Under the pieces are notes generated by a model. The model had not been told where the DNA came from, made no database searches, and saw nothing but the letters and a program-made list of their open reading frames with translations. Positions 39,379 through 46,694 of a DNA stretch of 49,911 bases are shown one piece after another; the first letter of the stretch is position 1, and each line of letters opens with the position of its first letter. The translations under genes were made by a program, and so were the position numbers. This DNA is from an uncultured Clostridia bacterium (GTDB lineage: Bacteria > Bacillota > Clostridia > TANB77 > CAG-508), in contig CANRPR010000006.1 of the NCBI GenBank assembly GCA_947632535.1, forward strand, positions 1 through 49,911, given 5' to 3'.

Positions 39379-40323
39379 TTAAATTTCTATATTGAAACCG
39401 TGTTTATTTGCTTTCTTCACGGTATCACGCCAATATTTATTAAATTCATATTTATCCAAATCGCCCGTATCCTTTATATATTCAGGATATTTAAAGCGAA
39501 CTACATCAAAATAATTTCGTAAATATTCAGTACCTTTTTCGCCTGTTTCTGTATTGTCTAAAGCTGATATTACTTTATCGGTATATTGATATATTTTATT
39601 AATTTGCTCTTTTGTGATTTTCCAACCAAGAATTGCAACAGTATTTTTTATTCCGTATTGTAGCAATTTAAAATAATCCATTGAACCCTCAACTATTACA
39701 ACATATTCTGCTTTATAATTTCCAAACAATGTATTACGGCGGCTAAACCCCTCACCATATAAATATTTACGTTTTTTTTCTGTTTCTGAATTTGTCGCTC
39801 TGCATACGTAATTTATAAAATCGCCGTTTTCAGTTATCGGAAATATTATGCCATAATCACCATTAAAATTTTCTTTTGCACCGACCGCTTGTAATAATTC
39901 TGTTGTAAATCCTCGCTTTAACATATATTCTTTTGCAATACTTTTTTTTGTCCAATCTGTTTTTGGCAAACTATAATAATAACGCCTTGCTTCAAATAAT
40001 GCCTGTTCGGGATTTAGCTTTTTTACGGGCAGTATTTCAACGGATTTATTTGTTTTTTTATTCCGCAAAATACGCTCTAAAATAATCATTGCTTGCAAAC
40101 TATTACATTCTTCCATTTGCATTATAAAATCTAAAGCGTTTCCACTTGCACCGCAACCGAAACAATAATATTTGCCTTTAATTAAGTCTATTGACAATGA
40201 AGCATTGACGTCGCCGTGAAAAGGACAAATTAATTTCATTTTTTCAGCTGCGAAACCGTCAATAAAATTATAGTATTGTAAAACTTTTAAAAGCTGCTCT
40301 GACTCATTAATCTTTTGTATCAT
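39379..40323 (-). CDS. DnaG-type primase (CHC2 + TOPRIM)
   Basis: This 314-aa protein has a CHC2 zinc finger (LICPFHGDVNASLSIDL ... YYCFGCGASGNALDF, Cys33, His36, Cys54, Cys57) and a TOPRIM domain with VVIVEGSMDYFKLLQYGIKN and VISALDNTETGEKGTEYLRN. It lacks a C-terminal helicase-binding domain. It synthesises RNA primers for the phage replisome. Its start overlaps the end of the upstream gene. Confidence 0.92.
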   Translation of the reverse strand: MIQKINESEQLLKVLQYYNFIDGFAAEKMKLICPFHGDVNASLSIDLIKGKYYCFGCGASGNALDFIMQMEECNSLQAMIILERILRNKKTNKSVEILPVKKLNPEQALFEARRYYYSLPKTDWTKKSIAKEYMLKRGFTTELLQAVGAKENFNGDYGIIFPITENGDFINYVCRATNSETEKKRKYLYGEGFSRRNTLFGNYKAEYVVIVEGSMDYFKLLQYGIKNTVAILGWKITKEQINKIYQYTDKVISALDNTETGEKGTEYLRNYFDVVRFKYPEYIKDTGDLDKYEFNKYWRDTVKKANKHGFNIEI

Positions 40324-40777
40324 TTTCGGAAATATCGTTGTATTTCAAATATGAACTTGTTTTTATTTCAGTAAATTTCAAAACGTCCTTTTCTGTTATT
40401 CGCTCATCGTCAAAAGCCTTTTCTATTTTATTTTTATTTGGTATTCGGCTCACGCTAATTATTTGTTTTAGCCGTGATTTCATTTCTGGATTTTCAGACA
40501 AAAATTCGTTTAATGCCGCTCCATCAACCTCGTACTCTTTATCTGTTAAATCATTCAATAATTCTTTTGATAAATATTTACGCATATTTTCAATATCATA
40601 AATTAATTTATTAACTTGAATATATTGAACTTGCACGCTGTCACTATCATATTTTTTTACGTTCTTTTTCTGCATATAATTTTTTATTTTATTTTCCAAT
40701 TCTGTTTTTTCGTTTTCAAGTACAGATATTTGATTTTTTAATTCTGCACATTTTTCTATTGCCTGTTTTACAGTCAT
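40307..40777 (-). CDS. Coiled-coil replication-region protein, Gp157-like tentative
   Basis: This 156-aa protein begins with a coiled coil (KQAIEKCAELKNQISVLENE; ELENKIKNYMQKKNVKKYDS), then VQVQYIQVNKLIYDIENMRK. The layout, a helical start followed by short strands, recalls siphovirus Gp157-type proteins, but the match is loose. It overlaps the primase by 17 bases. CAGGAGTGAATTAAA precedes the ATG. Confidence 0.65.
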   Translation of the reverse strand: MTVKQAIEKCAELKNQISVLENEKTELENKIKNYMQKKNVKKYDSDSVQVQYIQVNKLIYDIENMRKYLSKELLNDLTDKEYEVDGAALNEFLSENPEMKSRLKQIISVSRIPNKNKIEKAFDDERITEKDVLKFTEIKTSSYLKYNDISENDTKD

Positions 40778-40805
40778 TTTAATTCACTCCTGTTTTTTAT
40801 TTTTC

Positions 40806-41003
40806 TTATCTTGACAAATTAGCGTCAACAAACATAACGCTTTTGCAGTTAGGACATTCGGAACAAAAATAAATACAACCGTGTTCATCTGTTTTTATAT
40901 AATATTCACCCTGTTCCGCTATGTACTCACAACCACAAATGCCACAACAAAATTTCCTTTCTATTTTTGTATTTAATTCTTTGCCTTGCTTTATAATTTT
41001 CAT
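40806..41003 (-). CDS. Small zinc-ribbon protein, paralogue 1
   Basis: This 65-aa protein begins MKIIKQGKELNTKIERKFCC and has CCGICGCEYIAEQGEYYI plus YFCSECPNCKSVMFVD, two CxxC knuckles 30 residues apart. It is the relative of 29030-29215 and 29241-29504. The MxIIKQGxxL start and CxxCGCEF/Y knuckle are common in Firmicutes phages and have no assigned role. Confidence 0.7.
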   Translation of the reverse strand: MKIIKQGKELNTKIERKFCCGICGCEYIAEQGEYYIKTDEHGCIYFCSECPNCKSVMFVDANLSR

Positions 41004-41009
41004 TTTTTA

Positions 41010-41186
41010 TCACTCCGAATTTTCTTTTTGCTTTTTGCATTTTTGCGCTAATTCTTCAAGCCGATTATAAATAGAATTTAATTCATTATATTCGTCCTGC
41101 GTTAAATTCTGGTCGCAAAATTCTTTATTAAATCGCTTTTTAATTTCGCCTAAATAACTGCCTATTGTGTCATATATTCTCAACAA
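41010..41186 (-). CDS. Small helical protein with TTG start
   Basis: A 58-aa frame begins at a TTG (41186) eight bases after AGGTG and ends at a TGA before the zinc-ribbon gene. It has a phage-like helical pattern (YLGEIKKRFNKEFCDQNLTQ; YNELNSIYNRLEELAQKCKK). The start codon is not ATG and it has no known relatives here, so it is moderately supported. Confidence 0.55.
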   Translation of the reverse strand: MLRIYDTIGSYLGEIKKRFNKEFCDQNLTQDEYNELNSIYNRLEELAQKCKKQKENSE

Positions 41187-41204
41187 TATTTATTCACCTA
41201 CCTT

Positions 41205-41429
41205 TTAAATTTTATTATTTTTAAACTGATTAACTAAATTTCTGTAACGTTCATTTAATTCAGATATATTATCACAACCTAAATGAAATTTATTTCCATC
41301 AACTGTATAAATTGTAATTACATTATTTAAATTAGTTTTTCTTTTTTCCAGTGCTACAACTTTATCCACATCAACTGTTAATCCATAATTGTCACCATCG
41401 GCGGTAATTGAAATAAATTCATTCACCAA
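41205..41429 (-). CDS. Hypothetical beta-rich protein
   Basis: This 74-aa protein is beta-rich (ISITADGDNYGLTVDVDKVV; ITIYTVDGNKFHLGCDNISE) with a helical end. AGGTGAAATTTGGTG-like sequence precedes it and it overlaps the upstream gene by 11 bases. Function unknown. Confidence 0.62.
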   Translation of the reverse strand: MVNEFISITADGDNYGLTVDVDKVVALEKRKTNLNNVITIYTVDGNKFHLGCDNISELNERYRNLVNQFKNNKI

Positions 41430-41964
41430 ATTTCACCTCCGAATTATTTCTGCTTTTCCATTTCAGCTGCTCATATATTTGGTGCGGTAAAAATCTACTT
41501 GTTTTTACCCACGCTATTTTTGATACTGGTACTTTAAAAAATGTGCCTTTTCTACTCTGACAAATTACTGTTTTTACATTGCCGTCTGTATCTCTGTATA
41601 TTTCTGTTGCCTTTGCCGATGTTGCTTTATCCTTTTCAAAATTAAATATTATTATATCTCCGATTTTTACGTTATTAATATAATCAGCTTTTGTTTTTCG
41701 TTCACCGCTATATTTATTATATTTTTCAGTACAAAGAATTTCGACCTTTTCATTTTCCGCATTATTTTCATTTTCTTTGCAAGTACAATGTTCACACGGC
41801 AGATTACATTCACATTTATTTTCGTTCTCAGATTTACCAAAAGCTAAAATATTTTCTATTAATTCAGATTTTTTCATTTTGTGCCGTCCTTTTATATTAT
41901 ATTCTTTTGCAATCTCCAAAAGTTCATTTACAGTCATTGTTTCAAGTTCATTTTTGTTTTTCAT
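41419..41964 (-). CDS. SAP-like and KOW/Tudor-like protein
   Basis: This 181-aa protein has an N-terminal SAP/Rho-N-like motif (MTVNELLEIAKEYNIKGRHK, KMKKSELIENILAF), a Cys cluster (ENKCECNLPCEHCTCKE) and a C-terminal domain reading NNVKIGDIIIFNFEKDKATS, KGTFFKVPVSKIAWVKTSRF, then PHQIYEQLKWKSRN. The C-terminal pattern is common in phage proteins near ssDNA-binding genes. The ATG at 41964 follows AAAGGAAAATATATT. It is probably a DNA/RNA-binding replication accessory. Confidence 0.72.
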   Translation of the reverse strand: MKNKNELETMTVNELLEIAKEYNIKGRHKMKKSELIENILAFGKSENENKCECNLPCEHCTCKENENNAENEKVEILCTEKYNKYSGERKTKADYINNVKIGDIIIFNFEKDKATSAKATEIYRDTDGNVKTVICQSRKGTFFKVPVSKIAWVKTSRFLPHQIYEQLKWKSRNNSEVKFGE

Positions 41965-41986
41965 AATATATTTTCCTTTCTGTATT

Positions 41987-42136
41987 TTAATTTTTTTCTG
42001 TAAGTACACCTAAAGTTAAAAATGCTATCATTAACAAGGCGGTACAGTCTTTGGTGATTACTGCTGATATTATTCCGACTAAAATCAAAATTACCGCTAA
42101 AAATTTTTGTTGCCTTACATACTGTTTTTTACTCAT
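41987..42136 (-). CDS. Small membrane protein
   Basis: A 49-aa frame with a basic start (SKKQYVRQQKFLAVILILVG) and two hydrophobic stretches (AVILILVGIISAV and LLMIAFLTLGVL), likely a small membrane protein with one or two spans. Its ATG overlaps the stop of the upstream gene. It is short and in the early region; a superinfection or host-interaction role is possible. Confidence 0.6.
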   Translation of the reverse strand: MSKKQYVRQQKFLAVILILVGIISAVITKDCTALLMIAFLTLGVLTEKN

Positions 42137-42266
42137 TATTTTCACCTGCTTCATATTCATTTTTTAACTGATTTAAAATAACAATCATTTCACGCATCGT
42201 TATATAATTATGCTGATACAAATATATACAACGATTTGCAGATTTTTCAAATTGTTCTCTGTTCAT
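42129..42266 (-). CDS. Small helical protein
   Basis: A 45-aa frame (NREQFEKSANRCIYLYQHNY; MREMIVILNQLKNEYEAGEN) with stop-start overlap to the membrane protein gene. The phage-like operon packing supports it; no function can be given. Confidence 0.55.
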   Translation of the reverse strand: MNREQFEKSANRCIYLYQHNYITMREMIVILNQLKNEYEAGENNE

Positions 42267-42279
42267 TTTTACACCTTCT

Positions 42280-42453
42280 TTATTTTCTTGCCAGTTCCGC
42301 TTTCATCATTGCTTTTGTTGCCCTGACTTTTGCTTTATCTTGCTTTATCCATTCTTTGTATTCTTCATCACCATATAACTCATAACAAAAAATGGATTCT
42401 TCAAGCTTGTGTTTGGCTCTTTTTAAACCTTCGTTCAACTCATTCATATTCAT
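42280..42453 (-). CDS. Small helical protein
   Basis: A 57-aa frame from the ATG at 42453 (ELNEGLKRAKHKLEESIFCY; EEYKEWIKQDKAKVRATKAM) that overlaps the upstream stop as ATGA, a coupling signature. It is Lys/Glu-rich and helical. Function unknown. Confidence 0.6.
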   Translation of the reverse strand: MNMNELNEGLKRAKHKLEESIFCYELYGDEEYKEWIKQDKAKVRATKAMMKAELARK

Positions 42454-42773
42454 GACAGTTCAACTCCTTTTTTAATACTGTTTTCTTCTTCTGCAAGATA
42501 TACATCACACGTTCCGCAACCGTCTTGATCAACATAGCCATAATCAATGAGCCCGTATTCCTTGACATAATACAAACCGTTTACGCTGTTTTTCTGATAA
42601 CTACACTTAAACGCCTTCAAGGCTTCAACTGCCTTTTCTACTGTGTCATAGACATCAATTACATAATTAGAACAATCTAATCTGTCAAGTGTATCCCCCT
42701 TGCTAAATTTTTTAAATTCCTTTTCTGTCAACATTGTGAAACCGCTTCTGATTGCATATACTTTTTTCTCCAC
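42450..42773 (-). CDS. Hypothetical early protein
   Basis: This 107-aa protein has KVYAIRSGFTMLTEKEFKKF near the start and DYGYVDQDGCGTCDVYLAEE near the end. It is a mixed alpha/beta protein with two Cys close together. The YAIRxG...GxCDxYLA layout is found in clostridial mobile elements without assigned roles. It is the second gene after early promoter B. Confidence 0.65.
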   Translation of the reverse strand: MEKKVYAIRSGFTMLTEKEFKKFSKGDTLDRLDCSNYVIDVYDTVEKAVEALKAFKCSYQKNSVNGLYYVKEYGLIDYGYVDQDGCGTCDVYLAEEENSIKKGVELS

Positions 42774-42828
42774 AACTGTTCAACAACCTTTCTATTACTG
42801 TATTTTTACTGTGGGATTTACAAAGAAA

Positions 42829-43191
42829 TTATAAAAACAACTTACCCCATATCAAGCGTGATTTAAGTTCACTATATTGTTCAGGATATTCTGTAACCTG
42901 AGTAATATAGTGCATTTTCTCATCATAATATCTCTCAGCAGCTTTTTTAAAAAACTGCAAACCAAGATGTTCATCTGGTGTGGTGTGCATTCTAACCATT
43001 TCTTTTGCAACCTCAAATACATCGTCCGACCAAATAATTTTCTCAATGTCTCTGGGCAAAACATCACTAAACGCTTTCCACGCTTTTATCTGTCTAAAAT
43101 ACTTATCTGTCAATTGTTTTTCCTCTTCCGTCATATCCCTACAACCGTAAGACTCATCTTCTGGGGTAAAATAAACACTGTAATTTGCCAT
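42829..43191 (-). CDS. Hypothetical early protein
   Basis: This 120-aa protein starts at the ATG at 43191 (ANYSVYFTPEDESYGCRDMT), preceded by TAGGAAAACAGTT; the longer frame has no ribosome site. It has helical segments (DKYFRQIKAWKAFSDVLPRD) and ends KSRLIWGKLFL. It is the first gene of the early transcript, where phages place host-takeover proteins; that is inference from position. Confidence 0.65.
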   Translation of the reverse strand: MANYSVYFTPEDESYGCRDMTEEEKQLTDKYFRQIKAWKAFSDVLPRDIEKIIWSDDVFEVAKEMVRMHTTPDEHLGLQFFKKAAERYYDEKMHYITQVTEYPEQYSELKSRLIWGKLFL

Positions 43192-43250
43192 AACTGTTTT
43201 CCTACTTTCCAAACTGTTTTAGGGTTTTTGTTTTCCCTTATCTTGATTAT

Positions 43251-43279
43251 ATTATAACATACCCCTTTACAAATGTCAA
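43251..43279 (-). promoter_or_regulatory. Early promoter B
   Basis: The reverse strand carries perfect TTGACA (43274-43279), a 17-base spacer and perfect TATAAT (43251-43256), 60 bases before the first early gene and just after a strong terminator. It should start the main replication transcript. Its upstream region copies that of promoter A. Confidence 0.9.
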
Positions 43280-43338
43280 TAGTTTTTAGAAAAAATATTA
43301 TACAAAAGTTTTATGTTTTTATTGTACATAATATACAA
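43271..43338 (-). promoter_or_regulatory. Conserved early control element, copy B
   Basis: The 56 bases 43271-43326 match 25576-25631, differing only within one ten-base stretch. A near-perfect palindrome TTGTACA-TAA-TATACAA (43322-43338) and a TTATACAA half-site (43298-43305) recur at the same distances as in copy A. Confidence 0.75.
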
Positions 43339-43352
43339 TATATACAAAGCAT

Positions 43353-43381
43353 AAAAAATAGCCTGATTTTGGTATCAGGCT
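43353..43381 (-). terminator. Intrinsic terminator between late and early units
   Basis: The transcribed strand forms AGCCTGAT-ACCAAA-ATCAGGCT, a perfect eight-base stem, followed at once by ATTTTTT. It lies 27 bases after the stop of the last late gene and just before early promoter B, cleanly separating the two units. Confidence 0.88.
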
Positions 43382-43407
43382 AAGTATACTATATATAATG
43401 TATCTGC

Positions 43408-43842
43408 TTACATCTGTTTCAGACTTTCCATACAACGCTTAATAGCTTCCTTAGTCTTGCTATCGTCTGCACTGTACATCATATCTTCAAGCTGTTCAAC
43501 CATATCCTCCTTGGCGTCATCTCTACTATATCCACGCCTGTAAGAGTTACCGCCACGCATAGACATATCACGACTATAGCCGCCCCTGTTCCTTGTTCTG
43601 GAATTGCCCCGCTCATAAGCATATTGATCGCCGTATTCTCCATCTATACGAGCCGACCACATTCCCGCTTCACTATAGCCGCCATCTTCAAGCATTTCTA
43701 TTTTGTCAATATTCTTAATAGTATCAGTCAGTTTGTAGAATACATCAAGGTTAGTTTGTGTCAGCTTGCTTTTGCTTGCTTCCGTTGTAAGTCTATCTAA
43801 TTCCTCGCATAACATTTCTTTAAGTTCATTTATTTTTTTCAT
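43408..43842 (-). CDS. Helical protein with Arg/Gly/Tyr-rich centre
   Basis: This 144-aa protein has a coiled N-terminus (ELKEMLCEELDRLTTEASKS), a low-complexity RGG-like centre (YERGNSRTRNRGGYSRDMSM; RGGNSYRRGYSRDDAKEDMV) and a helical end that closes AIKRCMESLKQM. The pattern is common in clostridial phages between lysis and replication genes. GAGAGGAGCGAAAAAGCA precedes the ATG. The centre might bind RNA or DNA; role unknown. Confidence 0.72.
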   Translation of the reverse strand: MKKINELKEMLCEELDRLTTEASKSKLTQTNLDVFYKLTDTIKNIDKIEMLEDGGYSEAGMWSARIDGEYGDQYAYERGNSRTRNRGGYSRDMSMRGGNSYRRGYSRDDAKEDMVEQLEDMMYSADDSKTKEAIKRCMESLKQM

Positions 43843-43860
43843 TGCTTTTTCGCTCCTCTC

Positions 43861-44292
43861 TTACGCTACTCTATCAATTATTATATTCGCATTCTGCACA
43901 TTTACGGGAATAGTGCTTGTATTTTCGACTGCTATGGTATAGCAACAGCCTTTTGGTACATTAATGAATACATCTGTTGAAACGTTGAAATATTCATCAA
44001 CCGCCGCAGGCGTTACTATCATATTAGTTGTTTGAACAGGCTCACCATTAATTGCAATCGCTAATGATATTGCACCGACCGCCGAACCTGTTGGAACTGC
44101 TATATTTGCACCAAAAGAAACACGATACCTTGCAAAACATTGATTATTTGTAATTCCTCGCAGTGTTATTATTCCCGAACCGTCACGGTGAACGACAAAA
44201 CCTTTATTGCAGCAAATAGGCTCATCTGTAAACAATACATTCTGACCGACCGCAACAGTCTGAATAGCATTTGCAGTATATTCTACCGCCAT
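43861..44292 (-). CDS. Jelly-roll-like virion-type protein
   Basis: This 143-aa protein is predicted to be all beta (AVGQNVLFTDEPICCNKGFV; GIITLRGITNNQCFARYRVS; GSAVGAISLAIAINGEPVQT, ending PVNVQNANIIIDRVA). The repeat of strands and the IxxxNxGxxxxL-like pattern are as in TNF/C1q-like jelly rolls of Bacillus/Clostridium surface proteins and head decoration proteins. AAGGAGTGATTAATA precedes the ATG. A virion-surface or decoration role is inferred. Confidence 0.68.
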   Translation of the reverse strand: MAVEYTANAIQTVAVGQNVLFTDEPICCNKGFVVHRDGSGIITLRGITNNQCFARYRVSFGANIAVPTGSAVGAISLAIAINGEPVQTTNMIVTPAAVDEYFNVSTDVFINVPKGCCYTIAVENTSTIPVNVQNANIIIDRVA

Positions 44293-44340
44293 TATTAATC
44301 ACTCCTTATTTAATTATTATTTTTATTATTTAACGAAATA

Positions 44341-44373
44341 GGCGACAAAATTATTTTTCGTAATCCTGCCGCC
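44341..44373 (-). other. Hairpin in the leader of the jelly-roll gene
   Basis: Seven-base arms GGCGGCA and TGTCGCC (one G-U) enclose a 19-base AT-rich loop, with no strong U tract. It lies in the 168-base gap before the jelly-roll gene. It could be an attenuator or an RNA stability element. Confidence 0.4.
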
Positions 44374-44460
44374 TAAATCATTATATATACTATCAGCAGG
44401 AAAGCTGAACATTTCCAATTATTTCGGAAAAGGTATTTTTTTATTTTTTTAACTGTTTAA

Positions 44461-45330
44461 TTAACCATTGCAAGCGCAACCACAATTACCGAAATTATAG
44501 TTGTTCGCATTTGCATATCCGTATAAACCTGTATAAGGGTTACATACTGTATAGCTCGGAATAGGGCAAGGTCTTAACTGATTTACAAGGTAGTTATTCT
44601 GCGCCTGCTGAGAAGCCGCCAGTCTAAGTGCCTGATTTTCATCACGCAGTGTTTGCGCTTCCTTGTTTGCAAGATAATCGATAATTCTATCGCCCATTTT
44701 GTCAATTGCTTGTATAGTTCCGCAATTGTACTGTTGCATATCAAACCTATTCTGCATAGCGATTTTTTCGTTATCGCAGCAACAATCTTTAATAGCACCT
44801 TGAATAGCATTAGTATTCATAATACCCTGTACGGTGTTATCTTTGATATTCTGTTGAGTCTGGCAACAACAATCGGCTAACTGTCTTGAAAGTTCATTTT
44901 GTCCTTGCTGAGTCTGATAACCTAAAGTGCATACAGCATTATCAAGACCACGGAACTCATTAGCTATTTGCATTTGAACACCGTTTACCATTCTTGCGGT
45001 ATCGTACTGTTGGTTACAAATAGTACTATTCAGATTTGCAAAACCAACATTAACAGAGTCTGCTATCCCTGCGGTCTCTCTCATAAGGTTTTGGAAGTTG
45101 TTGTCGATACAAGCCTGCTCCCTTGTAAGTGCGCCCTGCATTGCACCGCCGCCACCATTACCGCCGAAACCGTTACCGAAACCACCAAAACCGCCCCAGC
45201 CGAATATAGCGAAAATCAGGAAAACTAAAATCCATTCCCCCCATGCTCCGCCCCAACCGTTGTTATTGCCGTTGTTATTATTTCCATTAATAGCAGCATA
45301 ATCGGCGGGCGACATTTCACACGTTGTCAT
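44461..45330 (-). CDS. Membrane-anchored Cys- and Gly-rich late protein
   Basis: This 289-aa protein begins with an Asn/Gly-rich leader (NGNNNNGNNNGWGG), one membrane segment (WILVFLIFAIFGWGGFGGF), a Gly-rich hinge, then a long helical body with DCCCQTQQNIKDNTVQGIMN and IKDCCCDNEKIAMQNRFDMQ, and a C-terminal CxCxC end (NFGNCGCACNG). Similar phage proteins with DCCC repeats recur in gut Firmicutes phages, without a function. It could be a virion-associated, DNA-ejection or lysis-related membrane protein. Confidence 0.75.
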   Translation of the reverse strand: MTTCEMSPADYAAINGNNNNGNNNGWGGAWGEWILVFLIFAIFGWGGFGGFGNGFGGNGGGGAMQGALTREQACIDNNFQNLMRETAGIADSVNVGFANLNSTICNQQYDTARMVNGVQMQIANEFRGLDNAVCTLGYQTQQGQNELSRQLADCCCQTQQNIKDNTVQGIMNTNAIQGAIKDCCCDNEKIAMQNRFDMQQYNCGTIQAIDKMGDRIIDYLANKEAQTLRDENQALRLAASQQAQNNYLVNQLRPCPIPSYTVCNPYTGLYGYANANNYNFGNCGCACNG

Positions 45331-45403
45331 AAATAAATCATTCCTTTCATTTAATTATTTTTTTTTATTTATTGTAATTAATTAAAATTAAAAACAATAC
45401 GAA

Positions 45404-45616
45404 TTAAAAACCAAACATATTTTTAAAGCTATCAAATTGTGGCATTATTTGTTGTACTTTATTTTGCAATTGATTAATTTGTTGTTGCGTAATTCCTTTA
45501 TCTTGAATTACTTGCATTAATACATCGTGAGAATTTTTGCCCCTCATTTGTTGCATAAATTGCTGAAAAGGATTGACGTTATTTTTATTTAAATCATTAA
45601 ACAAAGAATTAGCCAT
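45404..45616 (-). CDS. Small Gln/Asn-rich protein
   Basis: This 70-aa helical protein is Gln-rich (NPFQQFMQQMRGKNSHDVLM; ITQQQINQLQNKVQQIMPQF). It overlaps the upstream gene by eight bases, and the pair commonly travels together in gut phages. Function unknown; a structural partner is likely. Confidence 0.7.
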   Translation of the reverse strand: MANSLFNDLNKNNVNPFQQFMQQMRGKNSHDVLMQVIQDKGITQQQINQLQNKVQQIMPQFDSFKNMFGF

Positions 45617-46106
45617 TATTTTCGCCCTCTTCCTTTACAGAATTATTTTTTGATGTTTTATTATTTACGGTAAATTTATTTGAAAGATTATTTACCTTTT
45701 TCACTATTTCGTCAAACTCATCTCTTGTAACATAATTATTATTGTTGTTTGTAATCGTATTTATATTTTCTTGTATATTATTGTTTTGCGGTTTTCTATC
45801 TGTCCAGTCTATTATCCGCATTGACGGCATTCCTGAATTATCAACGGATTTTATATAAATACTTGGACTTTCTGAATCCCACAATACGACTGTATGATTT
45901 TTTAATACGGGGTAAGCTTTTGCAGCCGCTTCACCTTGTACCCAAACAATTCCGCTATCATTATCATTATTTTGCTGTTGTGGAATTTGATAATTATTTA
46001 AATCGTTATTCTGTTGTGAGTATGTTTGCGGCATTTGCACGGGCGGATTATAATAAGGATTTTGTAAATTAGGGTAATAATTAGGAACAAAATTATTATT
46101 GTACAT
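45609..46106 (-). CDS. Asn/Gln/Pro-rich late protein
   Basis: This 165-aa protein has a Tyr/Pro/Asn-rich start (NFVPNYYPNLQNPYYNPPVQ), a small folded centre (GIVWVQGEAAAKAYPVLKNH; VVLWDSESPSIYIKSVDNSG) and a helical end (NYVTRDEFDEIVKKVNNLSN). The central WVQGExxAKAYPVxxxxxVxLxDSExxxxYIKS pattern recurs in phages of this group. It may form a structural complex with the 70-aa protein. Confidence 0.72.
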   Translation of the reverse strand: MYNNNFVPNYYPNLQNPYYNPPVQMPQTYSQQNNDLNNYQIPQQQNNDNDSGIVWVQGEAAAKAYPVLKNHTVVLWDSESPSIYIKSVDNSGMPSMRIIDWTDRKPQNNNIQENINTITNNNNNYVTRDEFDEIVKKVNNLSNKFTVNNKTSKNNSVKEEGENNG

Positions 46107-46126
46107 TTTAATTTCTCCTTTTTATT

Positions 46127-46504
46127 TTAATTTTTCTTTTGCCAATAATATAACGGCGTTTCATTTCTGCTATCCCACGTATCATAAAAATTTGAGTTTT
46201 TTACTGCGACCACGTGAGACGGCAAAGCTAACAAATAATTACCTTTTGGATTATCCCGACAAAAATCCTCAACGCTGTAATCGTCTGGATAATCGTTCGG
46301 AATTATTTTACGTTCATATCCTTTACTTTTTAAATACGCTCCCCATACGTGATTTGCAGACGGCATATCACACATAATTAAGCCCTGCACCATCAATTCA
46401 ATAAATACCGTTTCCCAATCTTTTTCTAACAATTTTGAAATTGCCCTGACAGTACAATCACCAACATTGTTATTTTCGGGATTAGCATTATATCGGACAA
46501 ACAT
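46127..46504 (-). CDS. Papain-like/C39-like cysteine peptidase-fold protein
   Basis: This 125-aa protein begins with NNVGDCTVRAISKLLEKDWE, with Cys17 at the start of a helix, and ends LLALPSHVVAVKNSNFYDTWDS, with His97 and Asp108 or Asp111 in a beta context. This is the Cys-His-Asp layout of papain-fold peptidases, reduced to a minimal size. It may be a peptidase, an amidase or a catalytically active maturation factor. AAAAAGGGCTGATTAAA precedes the ATG. Confidence 0.7.
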   Translation of the reverse strand: MFVRYNANPENNNVGDCTVRAISKLLEKDWETVFIELMVQGLIMCDMPSANHVWGAYLKSKGYERKIIPNDYPDDYSVEDFCRDNPKGNYLLALPSHVVAVKNSNFYDTWDSRNETPLYYWQKKN

Positions 46505-46519
46505 TTTAATCAGCCCTTT

Positions 46520-46657
46520 TTATTTAAATAATAAATTAATTAATATATTTAAATCGTCATTATTTTTATATTCATTATATAATGTTTCTGCAAATTGTTT
46601 TGTTACATTATATTTATATTGCATTTCTGTTATTATTATTTCTTTTGTATACACCAA
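46520..46657 (-). CDS. Small late protein (45 aa)
   Basis: A frame from a TTG (46657) or GTG (46654) about ten bases after AAAGGA gives YTKEIIITEMQYKYNVTKQF, AETLYNEYKNNDDLNILINL. Its helical, amphipathic pattern and position directly upstream of the peptidase-like gene support expression. No ATG is available, so the start is uncertain. Confidence 0.5.
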   Translation of the reverse strand: MVYTKEIIITEMQYKYNVTKQFAETLYNEYKNNDDLNILINLLFK

Positions 46658-46694
46658 AATATTTTTATCCTTTTCTTTTTTTTATTCTATATTT

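Noticed and set aside
42852-43067. Second minus-strand frame in the first early gene
   Set aside because: Out of frame with the well-supported early gene and without a start signal.
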